Below are positions 1 through 26,400 of a stretch of 64,000 nt of DNA, piece by piece. The stretch spans positions 15,783,001 through 15,847,000 of the forward strand of contig CM076270.1 in assembly GCA_038380795.1 (NCBI GenBank), written 5' to 3'. The translations under genes were made by a program, and so were the position numbers. The notes beneath the pieces are model-generated. The model worked only from the letters and a program-made list of their open reading frames with translations, searched no databases and had not been told where the DNA came from. This DNA is from Pyrocephalus nanus. Its lineage: Eukaryota; Chordata; Aves; Passeriformes; Tyrannidae. Numbering within the stretch: position 1 is the first letter of the stretch; the number at the start of each line of letters is the position of its first letter.

Positions 1-17163
<17,163 letters not shown>

Positions 17164-19940
17164 ACAGCATCCAAGGAGCTGCAGCCCGGAGGTTCCCAGC
17201 ATTCCAGCCACCGCCTGCTGCAGGGGGTCCCCAAATCCCTATTCTACTGCTGGGACAGAAACTCCTCCTCCAAGCCCAGCAGGGATTACTTATCCTGGGA
17301 AGATCTTGGAGGCTCCTTCCCAACCACCTCAAGCATCTTCTCCAGCTGGGATGGAAGCAGTGGGTGAAGGCAGACTGGCATAGAGGGAGCACATTTGCTG
17401 GAGCAGCACTAGGACTGGGATTTTTTTCCCCCTTTATTTAAATACCCCCCAGCTGAGCTGCGAGTGAACGTGTTCCTGAGGCAATGCTGAGCTCCACTTA
17501 TTTATTTTTCACCCTCCTGAAGGCCATTGGATGTCTCGCTGCACTGCCTGTCTGTCCTCCAACCCTTGCAGTGGGAAGAATTATTTATTTCCTTAACCTA
17601 GAGGAGCCGTCTCAGCCACTCACCTCTCTGCTGTGGGGTTTAAGAGAGATGCAAAGAGCCATTGATGCCAGCCCTGTGACCCACAAGGCGTGGGGACAGG
17701 CTGGGGACTGACTGTGCACAGGGACAACTGTGGGGTGGATGGGAAGAGACTGTTTTGATGGGGAAATGGCAAAAAAAAGGAATTTTGGGGGGGAGCTGCC
17801 AATCCTGGGAACCCCTTGTGCCCCATTTCTGGGCTTCATGTTCATATTTATGTATTTATTTAGCAAACTTTGGTGGAACTTTGGGGGTCACCTTTTTATG
17901 AGCCCAGGTTGGACACATATACCACCTCCCTTCTCTGCTGGCTGTCCTCCACGGCACCTCCTTGCACACGGACTTTCCTCTCTCCTAAAGCCTGCCCCAG
18001 CCAGCTGGGGACCCTGGGAGGAGACACATAGAAGCTCTTCTCAAAGGTGTCCCTGCTACCTTTTGACACATCTACACATGTGCTTCACCAGGCTGGTGCT
18101 TTTCCAGTGCAATGGGTGCTGCCTCATGCTCCTGGATGGCTGTAGGGAGCAGGGGAGAGCAGTTGCACCTCAGTTTCTGTATGGCCAGGTTTCTCTGCAA
18201 CCCACTCCAAATCCAAGGAGTCTCGCAGTTGCTGCTGCCTGCACAGCTGCCAGAGCCCAGCTGGGATGCATGAGCAGGTTTTGGTGGTGTCACCCATGGA
18301 TGGACAGATCATGCGATGCAGCTTCTCCCCAGGATGCACAGGGACCAGAAAATAGATGAATGCATGGAGGCTGTGGCGACCTGGATGTGCCCCCAGGACT
18401 CGGGAGTTGCCAGGACTGGCCCATAGAAAGGGCTGCTGGTTGCTTCTGCAGGCACCCACTGCCTCCAGAGATGGCTCTGCATGCGGGGCACACCCAGATC
18501 CTGAATCACCCCTGCTCCCAGGCAGCTCCCTTGGCTCTGGTAGAAGCTGCTGTGCTGCTGTGAGCAAGCTGGGAGCAGTGTATGCCCCACTGATGTCGCC
18601 TCTGGCAGGAAAACCAATTCTTGTCCCTACTATGCCCCTGCCACAGGGCTGGGACAAGCCACCCTGTCCTCCCCAGTGTCCTAGTGCCCATCCTGCCCCT
18701 CCTGATGCTGCAGGTCCCCATTCAATCGCATTCCTCTGGCAGTGCAGAGGGTGTTATGTTTTGGAGTGAACAGTGAGCTGAAAGGGAACCGTTCATGACC
18801 TGCATACGCAGGCACACTTCACCAGCAGTGCATAAATCCCTCCTCCTCCTCACCCGAGGTGGCTGTTAATGAGTAGCCAGGTGAAAGCAGTTGGAGTGAG
18901 GCCAAACAAAACCCAAGTCCCATGAACCAGCAGCCTCCTTTTCCCCAGCCCATTCCCAAGGGCAGCAGCGCCTCACAGCCCCCCTCTTGGGGAGGGTGAA
19001 AGAAACCACTTTTGCCATCTCCAGAGCTTTGCCAGCAAGAGGGCAAGCTTGTTCTGTGGGATGGCAGCACACAAAGCCAACAGGTTTGGTTCCACTTCCC
19101 ACCCAGCCTCAACCCAGGGTTTTATCCCAGTGCCTGCATGGAATTAGCAGTGCTCCTTGCCCCCGGTCACGGTTTGCTGGGCTCGGGGCAAAGAGCAGCA
19201 CTGGGGTCCCTGCTGTGGGTTGCTGTCGGTGGTGGTGGAGCCAAGGGAAGCAAGCCCATGTGCCCGTGCCTGCACCCATGGGTCTGGCAGCACTGCAGGC
19301 AGGGAGTGCTCCTCTGAGCCTAAATCCAGGGGGGAGCACTCAGCCATGTGTCCTGCAGGGCGTGGAGAGCCCAGGGCCACCAGTGGGACAGCGATAGGCC
19401 AGCACTGGTCTGCCAGGAATGGTGGCAGAGACATTATCTTTGATGGTCAGGAAGAGGGTTCCTGCCACCTGCCCCAGGGGACATGGCTCCTATGTGCTCC
19501 CGCCCTGCCAAAGGCATGGTTCAACGGGCATGGCAGCTCCCAGCCTCCTTAGTCTGAGGATGTAAAGGTCCCCAGCCTCGGAGGGACCCTGCAGCCCAGC
19601 TGTCCCTGGCTCTGGGAAGGAATATGTCATTCAGCTGAGGGACACTCGAGGCTCTGAATCCCTCTATTCCCCTCAGTGTCTCCCAGTTCAGCCCAGTTCC
19701 CGAGGGCATGGGATGGAACAGAACCCCCAAACAACAGCCCTAGACACTGGTGCCAGTGCTGCACTGGGGGACTCCCGAGAGCTGGGAACTCCATTCCCAC
19801 GGGAGCCCCAGCCCCCTCCTTCCGCTGTGTGTGTAGCTGTGGTTGCCTGCATGGAATGGCGTCCGTAGCGTAGCGCGTGTTACCGTGTACACCTGGACTG
19901 CTGTGGGCTTGCCTCTAATAAAGATGGTGATGAACATCTC
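17164..19940 (+). other. DGKG: DGKG 3' untranslated region (inferred)
   Basis: No splice-supported coding sequence is seen between the DGKG stop and the first plus-strand AATAAA at 19,917. The early part holds three AU-rich elements: TTATTTATT at 17498-17506 and at 17581-17589, and overlapping ATTTA pentamers at 17853-17862. The rest is GC-rich and unremarkable. The extent is inferred from the poly(A) signal; no transcript was available. Confidence 0.6.
19917..19922 (+). terminator. DGKG: Poly(A) signal AATAAA, likely DGKG end
   Basis: First plus-strand AATAAA after the DGKG stop. It is followed within 40 bases by GT-rich sequence (GATGGTGATG, then TGGTCCTGGGGTG), as expected for a cleavage and polyadenylation site. 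It lies about 2 kb before the ETV5 CpG island. Confidence 0.6.
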
Positions 19941-21640
19941 GGCTGGTCCTGGGGTGAACAAGGGTGATTCCTGGCTGGATGTGGGGTCTCCGTCTTCAGG
20001 GACTGAAACAGGTTGTGCCCAATCCAGGGTGCCGGGGCTGAAGGGGTGTCGGCAGCGGCAGCACGATGGAGCGTCGCTCAGTGGGAGCTGCATCCGGCTA
20101 AATTTGGAGCCTGCAAATTATTTTTTTTTTTTTTTTTCCCCAAGTGGGTTCTAAATTTAGCAGGCACTGGTCTCCAGCCCCCTCCCAGCCTTGGCTCTCC
20201 AGGGGCTTTGGCTCTTCCCGAGGCACTCCTGTGACCTCTCACCTGCCTGTCCCACAGCTGCACTCGGCCCCATCACCTCTCCCTGTCCCAGGGGTACTGA
20301 GCAGCCCCCGGACAGTGCGTGGCTGCGGCCAGCGTGGGTCGCACACTGTGCCCCCCAGCTCTGCTGTGACCCAGCTTGTCCCAACAGCCCGCCGTGCTCC
20401 CCGGACCAGGTTTTGCCACCCACCCGCCCATGTGTCATCTGCTAATTTTACCTGCAGTGATTTAATCCTGGTTGCCTTCGTGCAGAGGGGAAATGAGAGC
20501 ACCAGCGCCTGCAGAGCCCCCAGGAGCAGGCTCCAAGCAGCAAGGACACCCCGTGCCCTCTGTGCACTTCCTGCCCCCAGCACGCAGGCACCCGGCAGGC
20601 GGTGTATCCTGGCAGCCCCCCCGCCATTCCACCCAGGACACGATGGCAGATGTGTCACCTGCCAAGACCAGCATTATCCCTGGGGGTTGGAGTTGGCCCT
20701 GGAGGTCTCTGGAAGCTCATCAGTAACCCAACATCAACAGAGGAGCTCCCACCAGCAGCCCAGAGACACACACTGCGCAGCTCTCACAGGACACCAACAA
20801 GTCCATGACCTGGGGCTGAGGATTTCAAACTGGCCAGGACAGCCCTGTACCGACAGGCTTCCTAACCCCTGGGCAGCTTCCTAGGATCCAAGCAGAAGTC
20901 TCCTCTCCTTCCCAAGCTGAGAAGAGCAGTTTGTAACTGAGCACTATCCCTTGTTTTTGCCTTCTCCAGCAGTAACTTCCCAGTCCACAACAATGTGAGG
21001 CCTTCACACAGTCCATTTATCCTGTGCAAACTGCTGCATCCTCCTCCCCGAGCAGCCACTGGCAGGTCCCCATGGCGAGCCTCACCACCTTCAGTTACAG
21101 ATGGGGAAACTGATGCACTTAGCATGGAAATGATGAAGTAGAGGCCCTGGTAGAGCCCCAGCAGCACCACTCTGTCCTAAACTCGTTCCCAAACCTCTGG
21201 GACATCTCCAATTCTGCAAGGGCATGTATCCATGAACTCGCTTGGAGGGATCCGTGGCTGGGGCAGCCTCAAAGCCTCTGCAGGTGGGAACCATTTTTTC
21301 CATGTCCCTTTCTCAAAGGCAAGGGTGCCTGCAGGGGAAAGGCTGCCCTAGCAGGCATTAAGGTGTGGGTTAACTCTGGGCTCGAAGGGGGACTCGTGTG
21401 ACGCCGCCTTGCTGGTGTGAAACCAGCAAGAAAGAGGAGGGGATCTCACGGCCAGTGCAGAGGGGTCCCCATTACATCTGAGGCCTGAGGTCCATCCCAT
21501 CTTTAGGGCTTGCAGGTTCCTGGGCACGGTGTGCACGAACCAGGTCCCCCCGCCACGCCGGATCCGGTCCCTTGGGCTGTTCCACCAATCCCCTCCCCCA
21601 GCAAGGCCGCCCGCCAACCCCCAGCCTCACTCCTGCAGAA
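19941..21640. other. DGKG-ETV5 intergenic spacer
   Basis: About 1.7 kb with no gene seen. It contains a run of 17 T at 20121-20137 and otherwise GC-rich unique-looking sequence. It is short: in human the two genes are separated by tens of kilobases. It probably holds distal promoter elements of ETV5, but none is convincing by eye. Confidence 0.6.
20121..20137 (+). repeat. Poly-T run
   Basis: Seventeen consecutive T between DGKG and ETV5. Confidence 0.9.
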
Positions 21641-21758
21641 GGCCGCGGCCCCTTTAAATGCTGCGCTGCCCCGGCCCCACCCGCCAGCCTTTTTCCCCTT
21701 CTATTTTTTTATGAATGAAAAACGTTCCGGGCGGGGCCAGGCAAATCACTCCCCACCC

Positions 21759-21889
21759 ATTGGTCGCTGCCGCCCCCGCCCACTCATCCAGCCTCCAATG
21801 GTGCTCGGCGGAACAGCGCTCGGGCGGGCGCGGAGAGGAGCTGCAGCCAATCGCATGGCGCTGGCCTCCTAGCGGCGGCGTCCCATTGG
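21759..21889. promoter_or_regulatory. ETV5: Cluster of four CCAAT boxes (NF-Y type)
   Basis: ATTGG at 21759-21763, CCAAT at 21795-21799, CCAAT at 21847-21851 and ATTGG at 21885-21889. Start-to-start spacing is 36, 52 and 38 bases. Clusters of this spacing are typical NF-Y targets in TATA-less CpG-island promoters. Confidence 0.7.
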
Positions 21890-22310
21890 CCGGCGCGGAG
21901 GGTAAACAAGCACGCGGGGCGTGGCGCGGCGGAGGCCGCTGGCTCGGGGGCTGCGGGCCGGCGCAGAGCGGCAGCGCGGTGCCCGGGCTCGGAGCGGCGC
22001 CGCGCCTTCCCCGGCCCCGGTCCCGGCTCGCCCCGCTGCCGCTGAGCCCGCGGCGGCCGCGTCCGCGGCGCCCGGCCGGGTACGTGGGGGCCCGGCGGCG
22101 GGGGTGCGGCGCGGCCCGGGCCCGGGGCGGGGGCGGTGTTTATGAATGGCGCGGGCTGCGCGGTGTGAATGGCGGGGGGCGCGCGCGAGCGGTTGAGCGA
22201 GCGCGCGCGCGGGGGAGAGGAGGGGGGGGCGGAGTTTATGAATGGGGCGCGCGGGGCGGCGTGGGAACGGGCCGGGCTGCGGCGCGGCCCTGCAGAGCCG
22301 AGCGCGGTGA

Positions 22311-22395
22311 GCGGCGGGGGGAGGGAGGGAGGGAGGGAGCGAGGGAGGGAGGGCGGGGGGCCGAGCGAGGGGAGGGGGGGAGAGGGGGGGGCAAA
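22311..22395 (+). repeat. G-rich purine tract (GGGA)n
   Basis: Repeated GGGAGGGAGGGA blocks and longer G runs, nearly all purine on the + strand. Many runs of three or more G in close succession mean the tract can form G-quadruplexes. It lies in the ETV5 promoter or first intron. Confidence 0.85.
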
Positions 22396-22404
22396 GCGTG
22401 CGGC

Positions 22405-22500
22405 CCGCCTGCCCCCCTCCTCCCAATGCCTCCTCCCGCTCTCCCCCCCCCTCCCCGCCCCCCCAATGCCTCCTCCCCCCCGCCCCACTGCCTCCTCCCG
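22405..22500 (+). repeat. C-rich tract with three CAATGCCTCCTCCC-like copies
   Basis: A pyrimidine-rich tract following the G-rich one. CAATGCCTCCTCCC occurs at 22424 and 22464, and a variant CACTGCCTCCTCCC at 22486, so the tract grew partly by local duplication. Confidence 0.8.
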
Positions 22501-22511
22501 CTCCCACGGCG

Positions 22512-22554
22512 CGTGATGTCACGGCCGTTTCTATAGAAATTAGGTGACATCACG
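22512..22554. promoter_or_regulatory. ETV5: Nested palindrome with CRE-like arms in ETV5 promoter
   Basis: CGTGATGTCAC at 22512-22522 and its exact reverse complement GTGACATCACG at 22544-22554 flank a second perfect palindrome, TTTCTATAGAAA, at 22528-22539. The arms contain TGATGTCA/TGACATCA, one base from the CRE consensus TGACGTCA. The centre contains TTC-N4-GAA, a STAT-type spacing. The binding proteins are inference. Confidence 0.7.
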
Positions 22555-22693
22555 AGCCGGGGGGCTGCGACCCGCCACGGCAGGAGCGGGCCGGCTCCCC
22601 GGGGAGGCGCGGCGGCCCCGCACCGAGCCAGCCCCGGGGGCGCCAGGGGCCAGGGTCTGATCCTGACTCCTCCCCGTCCCCTCCACCCCTCAG

Positions 22694-22785
22694 CCGCGCA
22701 CCTGCCGGAGCCCAGGCGGGACCCTTCTTCCCGGGCCGGCGTCGATGCTGAGTGGGCCGGGGGCACTACCCGCCTCGCCCGCGTC
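22694..22785 (+). other. ETV5: ETV5 5' untranslated part of start exon
   Basis: An acceptor CCACCCCTCAG ending at 22693 opens an exon that runs into the ETV5 ATG at 22786. This fits the known arrangement of ETV5, where the start codon is in a downstream exon after a noncoding first exon. The first exon itself is only tentatively placed upstream. Confidence 0.6.
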
Positions 22786-23448
22786 ATGGACGGCTTCTAC
22801 GATCAGCAGGTTCCCTTCATGGGCCCCGGGGTAAGTTTGCCCTCTCTGATCCTTGTTGACACCTCCGTTCCCGACCTTGGGGACACCCTCTCCCCATCCG
22901 TGGGAGCACTCCCCTTGTCCTTGGGGGCACCCCGCTATCCTTGGGGGCACCCTCCAGCCTTGGGGGCTGCCACTCTCACGGGCAGCTGTCGCCCTGGTCG
23001 TTGCAGAAGTCCTGTGCAGAGGAGGGCCGAGGCCGGCTGGGGTCCGATAGGAAAAGGAAATTTTTGGAGACCGACTTGGCCCACGACTCAGAAGGTAGGC
23101 AGGGCTGGTCCAGACGGCCATGGCCTCTTTTGTGCCCCGCAAGACCATTTGCCTTGCGTTCGTTGGTTTAGAAATAATCCTGCAAATAATGGCAGTTTTA
23201 TTTATTCTTCTGTGAAGCACATAAGTCTTTCACTCTGTTCCAGAGCTCTTCCAGGATCTCAGCCAGCTCCAAGAGGCCTGGCTAGCTGAAGGCAAGTCTT
23301 CACCTCCGCCTTTTGCCATGTAAAATCTCTCTGCAAGCATTTTTTTTTTTGAGAACTGAAAACGCCATAAACCCACTTTTTTGTTTGTTTTTTTTAGCTC
23401 AGGTCCCCGATGATGAACAATTTGTCCCAGATTTCCAGTCTGACAACT
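22786..23448 (+). CDS. ETV5: ETV5 exons for the N-terminal activation domain
   Basis: Exons 22786-22830, 23007-23094, 23244-23291 and 23398-23448. They encode the start [15 protein letters not shown], the basic patch [16 protein letters not shown], then [16 protein letters not shown] and [16 protein letters not shown], the conserved acidic activation domain of PEA3 factors. The third exon ends in GCTGAAG followed by GCAAGT, an atypical but strong GC-AG donor; the frame requires it, since the join GAA-G/CT yields Ala. The second exon's acceptor is CAG/AAG, a possible tandem acceptor that would drop Lys16. Confidence 0.95.
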
Positions 23449-26400
23449 GTAAGTGATTGTTTTGGGTTTTTGTCCTTCAGGGAGGAGATGGTTTGGGTGC
23501 CTGTGCAAAACTTTGCGCTGGGTTTGGAGTTGCTTCCTTAGGAAAGCAGTTGTTGCTGGGGCTGAATTGTGGAATCGTGGGCTTCTGGGAGAAAGCACGT
23601 GTGGTTTGGGTTCATCAAGATGAAACTTGCAGTGTCCTGTCTTTTGTAAATGGGGAAAATCACGGCCCAACGCATGGTAATCTCTCTGATCTCTGGGCTT
23701 CTCTCAGACATGCTGCTTATTCATAGTAAGGTGGATTTGCTTCTAAACACTCCTTTTCCGTTTCAAGTGGAAGCGAGAGCCCATGCTTGGTTAGCCACAA
23801 TCTCTGCAGTTTCTGGAGCTTTTTACAGTCCTGGCCCAGCGCTGTTGGCAAGAGTGGGCCTGAGCGGTGAAACTTGAGCCGCTTTAAGCAGCATTAATCA
23901 CTGGCAAGCGAGCGTGTTTAAAAGGAGGCCAGTGAAAATGCAGTCCCTCGTGAATTGCATAAGAGCAAGAGTTGGTTCTGAGCCGCGGTGCGTTGCCGGA
24001 GCGGGTTAGCGGCGAGGGCAGGGGCCGGGTAATGGCGCGTGGGGCTTGCGCAGCTCCGGGCGCTGCTCTCTGGACGTCTAAGGGTCGCTTGGAGGGGAAG
24101 GGGGGGGAGGAATCAGGATGTTTTGATTCGTTACCTGGCAAACACAAGTAGTAGCTTGGTGTTGGTGGCTGGGTTTTGCTGCTGAGCCAGACAGCTACGG
24201 AACTTAAAGGAAATCAAATTTAGCCTGCAGTCGAACAGATTTTTCATTCCAGCTTTGTCACAGCATGCAGCGGGGTATCTCCTCCGACAGCAAATGCATG
24301 TTAATTATTGCTCTTTGATTACTTCGGAGTGGGAAGCTTGCCATTAAGCTGTTCCAGACAGCCTAAGTTTCAGATGTGCTTTTTTCCTCTGTCTCCCCTG
24401 AGATAAAAGGCGAGCCTGGAGTCAGAAACACAACGGGCTGTTGACATCCCGAGCACAGCCCGGCAGCTCTCGCTCGGAGCGGTAGAAACTGCAGTGTGCG
24501 TGGGAGGGTGGCTCTTGGAGCTGAAGCTGTTTCCAGTGCCTTTTGGCAGTCTCTTGTTTCCTTGTAACCTGAAGAGCTTAGGGAGGAGAGACAAACTTTT
24601 CTGGGTGATGCAGGGAAAAGAGGGGAAAAATAAAAAGGCATTTGGTCAGGACTCTTAAAATGTTCTGACCTGCTCAGCCTGGAGACCTGGTGTTGAAACG
24701 ACTTTATCTCTTGAAAGGAGATTTTGTGTGACTCCCCGCTGCAATAACCTTCCTTAACTTTCCTGAGGAGAGAAAGCAAAGGCTCCCTTCACTGCTGCTG
24801 TGTTGGCTTTGAGGGGGCTCAGACTCATGTGGAGGGTAACAGGGATCCTGGCTCTTCCATCCCTGTACTGGAGAGATTTTAAAGAGGAGAGAAACTCCAG
24901 TTTACAGCTCTCTGACCCTATTTTCTCATTTCACTCCAGTTTTGAACCCTATGCCATGCAGAAAGGAAGAGAGGAATGGCTCTGGTGCAGCTCCTTCCTG
25001 CACCTGGTTTTCACTGACGGGAATGGGCTGCTTTCCTGGGCTGGCAGTCACAGTGGCGTTCAGTGTCCTTTAGCTCCCAGGGGAAGGCAAATCCCTCCTT
25101 AGTCCCTACAGACATTTGTGGTCACACGTTGGACTCTGTTCCTGCAGTTGTGTGCCTTTTCACTAAGGAAGCTACTGCACTCTTATCCTGAGCAAACTTC
25201 CATCTCCTGCCCCATCGTGCATCCCCAGGGCCAAGCTTTCTTGGCACAGCAGCAAAAAGGGACAAACCAGGCTCGGTTTCCACCCCACTGCAGTGGGGGG
25301 ATCGTGCACTGCCACATGTGCTGTGTGGAGTCTCAGAGATGCTCAGAACTGCAGCATCCTTCTCGCCTTGCTAAAACCGTAGCTGCCTGCAGCTCCACTG
25401 CTTCTCACTTGCTGTTCCCAGTTCCACAGCTGAGATCCTCTTCAGACAGGGGCTTAAAGCTGGGGCTTGGGAGCAAAATAACATGCTGGAGGGCAGTGGA
25501 TTGCTGTGCTGGGGAGGAAATCCCACTGTAGAGAAAGTGGGGCTGCTCTGAATGAGGGATGTTTCTTTCTTAGCGCCCTGGACTGAGCAGCAAGAGGCCT
25601 GATTCAGTGCTTATAAGTTGCACAGGGAAGTGGTGGATCCTCCTGGGAAGGCAAGGAGTCCATGGATTACTCCACAAAGCTCACCATGCTGGCCATCGTG
25701 CTGCATCCCTGGCCAGGCATAGGTGTGGGTTCGCCAGCAGTGTGGTCCTGGGGAGAAGGGTGTATGTACGGTGTTATACCTCCATTGGTTGTTTATATTC
25801 CTGAGAAGCGATGGGACCATTCTGAGGAGATCAAGCACCACAGGAGGTGGTTTGTTCCCCAGGTACTTGTGGCCTCCCTGCATGGGAGGCACGTGGCAAA
25901 AGCCACGGGCAGGGCACGGAGTGGGTTTTCCTACACACCAAAATGAAAGCAGGAGGTTTGTTTGTGAGGAAGAGTTGTTTAAACAAAGGCAAACAGGAGC
26001 CCAGCTTCTATTTCTGGCTTCTCTCCTGGCGTGACCTTGGGTGCGTCCTGTAGCGTCGGGAGATGGAGGGGCAGGCGCGGAGCTCAGCTCCCAGGTGACG
26101 GCTTGAGCGGGTGCCAAGGTCCCTGGGCTGGAAGTGGTGGTTTAGTTCCCTTCCCCTTGGCTCGGACAGCGGGTGCCACTGACGAAGCCAGTGTCCTCCA
26201 GGCTCGGCATTTTGGAGGTTCATTTGTGCTGGTGGATGGGAACAACCTGCCCTGTCCGCCACCAAGGGATTCACTGGGAATTCAAGCCCTCAAGTGGCTT
26301 TGGGGTGTCACCCTTTTCCATGGGAGACCTCTTGGTTGATGGTTGGCATTTGGGGCATCTCCAACTTGACTGGTTATAAGGCACTGTGGTGATATGCCTG

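Larger units (their letters stand above)
21640..22800 (+). promoter_or_regulatory. ETV5: ETV5 CpG-island promoter
   Basis: A long run of very GC- and CpG-rich sequence directly upstream of and overlapping the ETV5 start exon, the typical form of a vertebrate developmental-gene promoter. It contains four CCAAT boxes (21759-21889), GC boxes, CpG-rich alternating purine-pyrimidine runs (about 22178-22212), a G-rich tract, a C-rich tract and a nested palindrome. The transcription start is not fixed by sequence. It is probably between 21,900 and 22,050, because the CCAAT cluster should lie 50-150 bases upstream. Candidate noncoding first-exon donors are GTACGT at 22080 and GTGAGC at 22307, joining an acceptor CAG ending at 22693. 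Confidence 0.85.

Noticed and set aside
21715..22536. 273-residue plus-strand ORF and 200-plus-residue minus-strand ORFs in the CpG island
   Set aside because: GC-rich DNA lacks stop codons. The translations are Arg/Gly/Pro/Ala runs with no domain, open on both strands, and coincide with the ETV5 promoter.
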